Shown here piece after piece: positions 19,171 through 23,712 of a stretch of 23,712 nucleotides of DNA (position 1 is the first letter of the stretch; the number at the start of each line of letters is the position of its first letter). The notes under the pieces are model-generated. The model did not search any database, was not told the DNA's origin, and saw nothing but the letters and a program-made list of their open reading frames with translations. The DNA is taken from positions 1 through 23,712 of the forward strand of contig JBBAEA010000042.1 in assembly GCA_041656175.1 (NCBI GenBank), read 5' to 3'. Source of the stretch: JBBAEA01 sp041656175 (GTDB lineage Bacteria > Myxococcota_A > Bradymonadia > UBA4248). The position numbers and the translations under genes are program-made.

Positions 19171-19374
19171 GAGAGCATTGCACGGGGGGAAACCCCCTTC
19201 CCCAAAGAAAGCACTATTTTAAGCGCTTTTCGAATAAAATGTCATTCTATCTTCACCTTATCTTATTTTATTAGCATTTTTAGCTTATATTTCTCTACAA
19301 AATGTCTCATTTTGTTTATAACTGTATCGGATTTGTAAAATTAAATTCACAATTTCCAGCCGTGCAAAGGTCTC
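19171..19374 (+). mobile_element. MITE-like element, copy 2 (internally deleted)
   Basis: The 204-base element starts GAGAGCATTGCACGG and ends CCGTGCAAAGGTCTC, an almost perfect 15-bp terminal inverted repeat. It is flanked on both sides by ATTTT (19166-19170 and 19375-19379), a 5-bp target duplication. Compared with copy 3 it lacks 40 bases, the long G-run hairpin, between two CCC triplets. It lies between paralog B and the rubredoxin operon terminator. No gene inside. Confidence 0.93.
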
Positions 19375-19382
19375 ATTTTGTT

Positions 19383-19408
19383 AAAAAAAAACCGCCGTAA
19401 GGCGGTTT
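19383..19408 (-). terminator. Rho-independent terminator of the fprA-rubredoxin operon
   Basis: On the minus strand AAACCGCC pairs with GGCGGTTT around a 4-base loop (19397-19400) and runs into a T-tract. It lies about 20 bases after the rubredoxin stop. The right end of MITE copy 2 and its target duplication touch its outer edge. Confidence 0.9.
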
Positions 19409-19427
19409 GCTGCATTCACTGCGTTGC

Positions 19428-19589
19428 TTAGTCTTCAATAGGCTCAAACATGTCTTTGCCTACGCCACAGACTGGACACAACCAATCATCGGGAATGTCT
19501 TCAAAAGCGGTTCCAGGCTCGATTCCGCCATCTGGATCACCTTCAGATGGATCATAAACATACGCGCACACCGTGCATAAATACTTCAT
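19428..19589 (-). CDS. Rubredoxin
   Basis: This 53-residue iron protein carries one electron on a single Fe(Cys)4 centre in the cytoplasm. All ligands are present: Cys5 and Cys8 in LCTVCAYVYDP, and Cys38 and Cys41 in DDWLCPVCGVGK, with the typical PGTAFEDIPDDW between them. Its ATG overlaps the fprA stop codon as ATGA, and a GAGGAG site lies inside the fprA end, so the two are translationally coupled. That context identifies it as the likely electron donor to the flavodiiron protein. A strong terminator follows. Confidence 0.97.
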   Translation of the reverse strand: MKYLCTVCAYVYDPSEGDPDGGIEPGTAFEDIPDDWLCPVCGVGKDMFEPIED

Positions 19590-20806
19590 AATGCAATCTC
19601 CTCTTTGATTTTAGCGGCGAGCCTCGCGCCAGCTTCTCGACACTGCAAGAGCACAGCGTCGGTGGGGACATATTGACAAGAGACGCTAGGTAAGCACTCT
19701 GCTCCCATAGCGCCTAGGCTTTCATTTAGCAACTTCACAGAGACTTCACCCCAGCCGTAAGATCCGAATGCAAGGCCGAATTTTGGCGTAAACTTTAGCC
19801 CTTGCACATAACACAGGGCATCTGCGACTGTAGGTAATAGACCAGCATTCAACGTAGGTGATCCAAGCGCAACGGCTCCAGTCTCTAAAAGTTCAGTGGC
19901 AATTTGTGTGCGATGGCTTTCCTGAACAGGTAACACCACACACGCAACACCTTCTGACCTCACCCCTTGCGCAATATGTCTTGCCATCAACTCTGTGCTC
20001 TCCCACATCGTATCAAAGACGACCGCAACCTTACGCGACCTACGTTTCTCTACACTCGCCCAGCGCTTGTAGTGGCCTAAAATAAACTCAACCCCTTCGC
20101 CGCGCCAACACAAGCCGTGATCTGGCGCAATCGCGTCGATATCAAGCGCTAAACTGTCAAATTTGTCAAGGAATTTTGCAACGATTTGGGAGTATGGAGT
20201 AATGATGTTTGCGTAGTAACGAAGCGCCTCTTCGTAGGCTAGAGCCGAATCAAATTCATCATACCAGCGCTCAACGCTCGCAAGATGCATTCCAAAGGCG
20301 TCATTAGAGAACAAAATTTTGTCTTCGACAAAATATGTCAACATGCTATCGGGCCAGTGGATCATCGGAGTTTCTAGGAAAACAAATTCTTTTCCAAGAA
20401 TTTCAGCTGTCTGCCCGCTCTTAATAACCTCAATTTCGCGGTCAAGTGAGAAGTGAGCTTGAATAGCCTTGGCGCCGTTACGCGAGGCTAAAATTCGGCA
20501 ATCAGGAGAAAAACGGTTTAGGAGTTGCGGTAGAGCACCCGTGTGATCCATTTCAGCGTGGTTTGATACCACAACACGGATTTCACGCGGATCGCAGACC
20601 GTCTCTATACGCGACATAAACTCGTCTTCAAAACCAGCCTTTACGGTATCAATGAGGACGTAGCCACCCTCGCCTTTGACGAGGTAGGCATTGTATGTCG
20701 AGCCGCGCCCTGTTAGGTAACCGTGAAAATTACGTAAGCGCCAATCTATCACACCCACCCAATGGCAGTGAGTACTCATTTTTTCCGCTGAAAAGAGTTT
20801 CTTCAT
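19586..20806 (-). CDS. fprA: Flavodiiron protein (FprA type), O2/NO reductase
   Basis: FprA proteins reduce oxygen to water and/or nitric oxide to nitrous oxide using rubredoxin electrons, protecting anaerobes. From ATG 20806 it is 406 residues, the normal two-domain length. The metallo-beta-lactamase-like domain keeps the di-iron ligands: His83, Glu85, Asp87, His88 (SNHAEMDHTG), His150 (MIHWPDSM), Asp169 (FSNDAFG) and His230 (APDHG). The C-terminal flavodoxin domain begins near AVVFDTMWESTELMA (FMN phosphate loop). The C-terminus has no added rubredoxin or flavin reductase domain; the separate rubredoxin gene overlaps instead. The start is not certain: TTG 20818 and ATG 20779 are alternatives, neither with better context. 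Confidence 0.95.
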   Translation of the reverse strand: MKKLFSAEKMSTHCHWVGVIDWRLRNFHGYLTGRGSTYNAYLVKGEGGYVLIDTVKAGFEDEFMSRIETVCDPREIRVVVSNHAEMDHTGALPQLLNRFSPDCRILASRNGAKAIQAHFSLDREIEVIKSGQTAEILGKEFVFLETPMIHWPDSMLTYFVEDKILFSNDAFGMHLASVERWYDEFDSALAYEEALRYYANIITPYSQIVAKFLDKFDSLALDIDAIAPDHGLCWRGEGVEFILGHYKRWASVEKRRSRKVAVVFDTMWESTELMARHIAQGVRSEGVACVVLPVQESHRTQIATELLETGAVALGSPTLNAGLLPTVADALCYVQGLKFTPKFGLAFGSYGWGEVSVKLLNESLGAMGAECLPSVSCQYVPTDAVLLQCREAGARLAAKIKEEIAL

Positions 20807-20830
20807 ACAATCAACCAAGCTTCCATCAGT

Positions 20831-20867
20831 TAAAAGCCGAGTCCAAAACCATGAACTCGGCGTTTTT
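20831..20867 (-). terminator. Terminator of the ferritin gene (possibly bidirectional)
   Basis: GCCGAGT (20836-20842) pairs with ACTCGGC (20855-20861) around a 12-base loop. On the minus strand the stem is followed by TTTTA, only a short T-run; on the plus strand by GTTTTTTG. It sits 14 bases after the ferritin stop and just before fprA, so the two genes are probably transcribed separately, with some read-through possible. Confidence 0.65.
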
Positions 20868-20874
20868 TGTCAAA

Positions 20875-21360
20875 TTAGCGTTGTGCCAACTGTCCATCGA
20901 GCACCATTACCCCAGCAACAGAGTTCCCTGCGCGCTCAAGTCGTTTGACGATCTCGTCCGTGCTCGCCTCTTCCTCTACCTGCTCTTGGATAAACCACAT
21001 CATGAACTCCACGCTCGCGTGATCCTTGATGCTCTGGGCAAGCTCCATCATTTTATAGAAGCGTTGTGTCACGTGTACTTCGTGATCGTAGGCAGCCTTG
21101 AAACACTCCAACGGTGTTTTGGCATCGGTCGTTGGCTGCTCAATGGCGAGCAACTTCACTTCGTTACCTCGATCTAGAATGTATTTCATGATTTTCTCAG
21201 CATGCTCCATCTCCTCTGCCGCCTGTTTTCGCATCCAGTTGGCAAAGCCAGAATAGTTCTCGGCCGAGAAATGTAGGGATAGGGCTAGGTACAAGTAAGC
21301 GGCGTATAACTCCTCGTTTACTTGCTTGTTAAGTTCTTGGTACATTGCATCTTGTAGCAT
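20875..21360 (-). CDS. ftn: Bacterial non-haem ferritin
   Basis: The 161-residue protein should assemble into a 24-subunit shell that oxidises Fe(II) and stores ferric mineral in the cytoplasm. The ferroxidase residues line up exactly with E. coli FtnA numbering: Glu17 (NEELYAAYLYL), Glu50 and His53 (EEMEHAEK), Glu94 (DHEVHV), Gln127 and Glu130 (IQEQVEEE). It contains no haem-binding Met at the bacterioferritin position that I can identify, so ferritin rather than Bfr is called. GAAGG lies 8 bases before ATG 21360. Its place beside the flavodiiron-rubredoxin operon suggests a shared role in oxidative and iron stress. Confidence 0.95.
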   Translation of the reverse strand: MLQDAMYQELNKQVNEELYAAYLYLALSLHFSAENYSGFANWMRKQAAEEMEHAEKIMKYILDRGNEVKLLAIEQPTTDAKTPLECFKAAYDHEVHVTQRFYKMMELAQSIKDHASVEFMMWFIQEQVEEEASTDEIVKRLERAGNSVAGVMVLDGQLAQR

Positions 21361-21466
21361 TGTTATATCCTTCGTAGTAGGGCACTTAACAAAAGCAGCG
21401 TATCTGCCTTTATGTGGTGCGAGTTATTGGTAAATAATCGGTATTCAAGCAGCCCCCCGCGCTAGG

Positions 21467-21590
21467 TCAATATTCCCCCAAAGCCGACGCCAACGCCAGC
21501 TCACATGATGGCATGACTTTGATAGCTGCCTGCTCAAAATCACCCTGCACAACTTATCGAGCCAGCCAGCAGCCGTGTCTTTAAAAATTA
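21467..21590 (-). pseudogene. Possible 3' remnant of a decayed gene beside MITE copy 3
   Basis: Two pieces of protein-like sequence read on the minus strand in different frames: FKDTAAGWLDKLCRV (about 21590 to 21540), then DFEQAAIKVMPSCELALASA ending LGEY with a stop at 21467. One frameshift would join them. No start, ribosome binding site or known family is evident. MITE copy 3 sits exactly at the upstream edge and may have cut the original gene. The remaining bases between ferritin and this point (21361-21466) hold only the ferritin upstream region. Confidence 0.3.
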
Positions 21591-21834
21591 GAGAGCTTTG
21601 CACAGGGGGAAACCCTTTTCTTTGTGCCAAAGAAAAGATGTTTCTCCCCGTACCCCCTTCCCCAAAGAAAGCACTCTTTTAAGCACTTTTCGAATAAAAT
21701 GTCATTCTATCTTCACCTTGCCTTATTTTATTAGCATTTTTAGCTTACATTTCTCTACAAAACGTCTCATTTTGTTTAAAACTGTATCGAATTTGTAAAA
21801 TTAAATTCACAATTTCTAGCCGTGCAAAGGTCTC
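21591..21834 (+). mobile_element. MITE-like element, copy 3 (full length)
   Basis: The 244-base element begins GAGAGCTTTGCACAG and ends CCGTGCAAAGGTCTC (15-bp inverted repeats, two mismatches). AATTA flanks it on both sides (21586-21590 and 21835-21839), a clear 5-bp target duplication. It includes the hairpin whose arms are GGGGGAAA and TTTTCTTT with their complements. The AT-rich interior contains smaller dyads (GAATAAAATGTCATTC; AAAATGTCTCATTTT). The plus-strand open frame inside is not conserved in copy 1 and is not called. Confidence 0.95.
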
Positions 21835-21860
21835 AATTATTGCGTGTATAGAGGCGATTT

Positions 21861-21884
21861 AAAAAAAGCCCGTTCACCGTGGGC
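21861..21884 (-). terminator. Weak terminator of the MscS-type channel gene
   Basis: On the minus strand GCCC pairs with GGGC around a 9-base loop, followed by seven T (21861-21867). The stem is short, but position and T-tract fit the end of the channel gene, whose stop is at 21958. Confidence 0.5.
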
Positions 21885-21957
21885 GTCTCGCCCCCCAAAC
21901 TCAAGCAGAGCATGAATTTGCCGAGGCGAACAGAATATGAGCACGTTTTTAAAAATT

Positions 21958-23073
21958 TCAAGCACTTTTTACGAGCGGGCTCATTGCAGGCATTTCGCGA
22001 ATATCGATGGTGCGTGTCGGGTAAGCAAAATTAGAGCCATGCGACTCAATGATGCGCATAATGGCAAACAAGCACTCTTGTTTTACAGCCATGTGCTCCG
22101 CCTTGTCGATGGTATGTGAATATGCAGTGACGCTGACATCGAGGCTATAATCGCCAAATCCGTCAAAAGCAACCCAGTGCGGTTCCGCATAGGTTTCAGA
22201 ATTTTCTGTTAAATATTTCTTAACGTCTCGAATTATCGCCTCTAGTTGATCGGCTTTTGTATAATATTGCACGCCAAATGAGCAGTCCATGCGTCGTTTC
22301 ACTCGACGCGCGAAGTTATTCACATTCGTGTTGGTGAGCAAGGAGTTGGGCATGGTAACGACCGTGTTATCGAAGGTGCGAATGACGGTTGTACGTAGCC
22401 GGATTTCCTCGACGCTGCCTTCAACACCATTAACATCAATCCAGTCTCCGAGTTCAAAGGGCTTGTCTAAAAAGACGACGAGAGAGCCAAAAACGTTGGC
22501 GATCGTGTCTTTGGCGGCTAAGGCAACCGCCGCGCCACCTAGCCCTAGACCAGCGATGAGCGATGTGATTGAGTAACCCATGTTTTGCAAAATGAGCAGA
22601 ACACCCATAGCGATGAGCAAAAACTTTACCATCGTTGCTATGATGGGGGTTAGCATATCGTCGATTTTGCTATCCGTTGTTTCGGCATGTTCAAGGAAAC
22701 GCTGCGCAAAACCATCGGTCATAATGAGGAGCACCCATATGAATACCCAAACCGACAGAGCCTTGAGCACTACGAAAACATGACTTAGTACCATGGCTAA
22801 GTTTTCGCCCGCCGGCAGCAGAAGTAGACCGATGTATAGACCAATCACTACACACAAAAACTGTATGGGTCGCGATAGCGAGCCGATGACAATCCCGTAG
22901 ATGCTCAGTTTGCGCTCGATGCGTGCGTGTATGCGCTTGAGTACGAAACTTACACAAAATCCTACGAACCAGCCAAGCAGGGCTAGTCCCAAAACTCGCA
23001 GCCAATCCAATAAATCTGGACCGCCGAGCTTGTAGTCCAAAATACTTCCAATAAACGGAATGGTGTTCAGCAT
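21958..23073 (-). CDS. MscS-family small-conductance mechanosensitive channel
   Basis: MscS channels open under membrane tension to release solutes during hypo-osmotic shock; they are inner-membrane heptamers. The product is 371 residues, longer than E. coli MscS, with about five hydrophobic helices (roughly 26-46, 62-84, 96-118, 143-163, 168-187), so it has two extra N-terminal helices. The pore helix and beta domain are canonical: ITSLIAGLGLGGAAVALAAK (about 169-188), then NVFGSLVVFLDKPFELGDWI and VEEIRLRTTVIRTFDNTVVT. ATG 23073 has GGAG six bases upstream; a frame extending to 23211 has no start support. No close operon partner. Confidence 0.94.
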   Translation of the reverse strand: MLNTIPFIGSILDYKLGGPDLLDWLRVLGLALLGWFVGFCVSFVLKRIHARIERKLSIYGIVIGSLSRPIQFLCVVIGLYIGLLLLPAGENLAMVLSHVFVVLKALSVWVFIWVLLIMTDGFAQRFLEHAETTDSKIDDMLTPIIATMVKFLLIAMGVLLILQNMGYSITSLIAGLGLGGAAVALAAKDTIANVFGSLVVFLDKPFELGDWIDVNGVEGSVEEIRLRTTVIRTFDNTVVTMPNSLLTNTNVNNFARRVKRRMDCSFGVQYYTKADQLEAIIRDVKKYLTENSETYAEPHWVAFDGFGDYSLDVSVTAYSHTIDKAEHMAVKQECLFAIMRIIESHGSNFAYPTRTIDIREMPAMSPLVKSA

Positions 23074-23170
23074 TTTTTCTCCAAAAAAGGTTATGGGCGA
23101 GGTGAGTCGCCAAGATAATAAGGTGAAATTTAGGCGTCTATCGCTAGGACTTGAGCTTGCTTTATGGAAG

Positions 23171-23316
23171 GTGGGGGGGATGCTCCCCCCTTCGCGAGGG
23201 CTTCCGCACAAAACTTTGCCAACAAGAAAATATCGCGCGATATTTAGTTACTCGCAAATTCTTCGTGTAAGATGCAAAAACATTGTGTTTTGTGCGGCGA
23301 TCCCTCGCTACCCCCC
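23171..23316 (+). repeat. Long palindromic repeat, copy D (diverged interior)
   Basis: The element keeps copy A's ends: GTGGGGGG, short spacer, CCCCCC, then TTCGCGAGGG, and at the other side CCCTCGCTACCCCCC. It also keeps the CTTC versus GCGAT internal loop. The paired arms differ from A but still match each other: GCGAGGG with CCCTCGC, and CGCACAAAAC with GTTTTGTGCG. The apex is TATCGCGCGATA rather than the GTGCGGTG stem. It lies upstream of the channel gene, about 100 bases before its start. The rest of the 23074-23377 gap shows no gene. Confidence 0.85.
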
Positions 23317-23377
23317 TAGCGGGGCCTCAAGCGCCGGCCCCGCAACGCCCGGGCTCAATTCTTGCACAACAACGCCT

Positions 23378-23520
23378 TCAGCGCTTGGCATCATTGATTG
23401 CTTGTTGCAGATCAACGCCTACATGGGCTTTAGCATTTTCATGCGCTTTTAGATAGTAGAGCGCTGCCTTGCTTCACGACGAGTTGGGCGAGTGCAAAGC
23501 TACGCGTTAGTCTGAGACCT
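23378..23520 (-). pseudogene. Frameshifted 3' gene remnant, possibly from a TPR-like protein
   Basis: On the minus strand 31 codons with strongly protein-like content (AALYYLKAHENAKAHVGVDL, then QQAINDAKR) end in a TGA at 23378-23380. The frame is closed upstream by a stop at 23474-23476. One base away the sequence continues as GLRLTRSFALAQLVVKQG in another frame. Joined, the helix pattern recalls a tetratricopeptide repeat, but this is a guess. No start or ribosome binding site is present, so it is read as the tail of a decayed gene. Codon content alone supports it. Confidence 0.4.
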
Positions 23521-23712
23521 TGCGCTGCGACAGTGTTTGGGCGGAGGCGCAAAGTGGGGGGGTTGTGAAAACGCTTTTTTTCGCCAAAATTGGACGGGGC
23601 GTCGCGGGGTGTCCCCGCGGAGATACCGTCTTGATTGTCAAGACAAAAACTAAAAAATAACGTTTGCAAGCGCCCTCGCCCGACGCACGCATAGCGTATG
23701 CAAATGCTGCAA
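23521..23712. other. Right-edge region with two hairpins, no gene seen
   Basis: GC-rich sequence holds a tight CGCGGGG/CCCCGCG hairpin (23603-23619) and a GTCTTGA/TCAAGAC hairpin (23628-23644) followed by an A-rich run. Overlapping open frames on the minus strand have no family features. The hairpins may belong to further dispersed repeats, but no second copy is visible in this window. Confidence 0.4.

Noticed and set aside
21598..21798. Open frame inside MITE copy 3, similar to one in copy 2
   Set aside because: Differences between copies 2 and 3 mostly change the amino acid, and copy 1 has a frameshift, so there is no sign of protein conservation.

Overview
This 23.7-kb bacterial window holds about 18 protein genes, several decayed genes and an unusually dense set of short structured repeats. 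The gene set suggests a Gram-negative, fermentative anaerobe that must survive some oxygen or nitric oxide. It has a one-chain pyruvate:ferredoxin oxidoreductase, a flavodiiron protein overlapping a rubredoxin gene, a ferritin, lipoprotein signals and an outer-membrane beta-barrel protein. A large lipoprotein built from repeated cysteine-rich modules is a style common in Myxococcota, Bradymonadota and related former Deltaproteobacteria. Placement in that group is an inference of low certainty. No rRNA, tRNA or CRISPR array was seen.

Layout. 1-232: end of an IS30-family insertion sequence that runs off the left edge. 462-4010: nifJ with its own terminator. 4060-6860: an AT-rich-looking block (nadR, a frameshifted pnuC and an SMR-family exporter) bracketed by two near-identical palindromic repeats in opposite orientation. 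6990-9880: a tldD-pmbA operon whose TldD carries a Tat/lipoprotein leader. 9979-12363: Cys-rich lipoprotein and ribA on the minus strand. 12713-15867: repeat copy C, an NCS2 nucleobase permease, an outer-membrane-type barrel, a tandem hairpin cluster and an exported protein of unknown function. 15962-17823: a MITE-like element, a BspA-type fragment, a TatD-family hydrolase and a DUF2752 gene. 17839-19025: two paralogous small membrane proteins. 19171-21360: a second MITE, then the rubredoxin-flavodiiron operon and ferritin. 21591-23712: a third MITE, an MscS-type channel, repeat copy D and gene debris.

How the genes fit together. PnuC and NadR would import nicotinamide riboside and convert it to NMN and NAD, but pnuC needs one extra base in a G6 run to be whole. 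RibA starts flavin synthesis, and flavin cofactors are used by the flavodiiron protein. FprA and rubredoxin form an O2/NO reductase module, with ferritin next to it storing iron.

The most striking non-gene content is two repeat families. One is a 3-copy MITE with 15-bp terminal inverted repeats; two copies have clear 5-bp target duplications. The other is a 4-copy palindromic element in which paired bases change together between copies while an asymmetric internal loop is kept, which points to selection on a folded structure.
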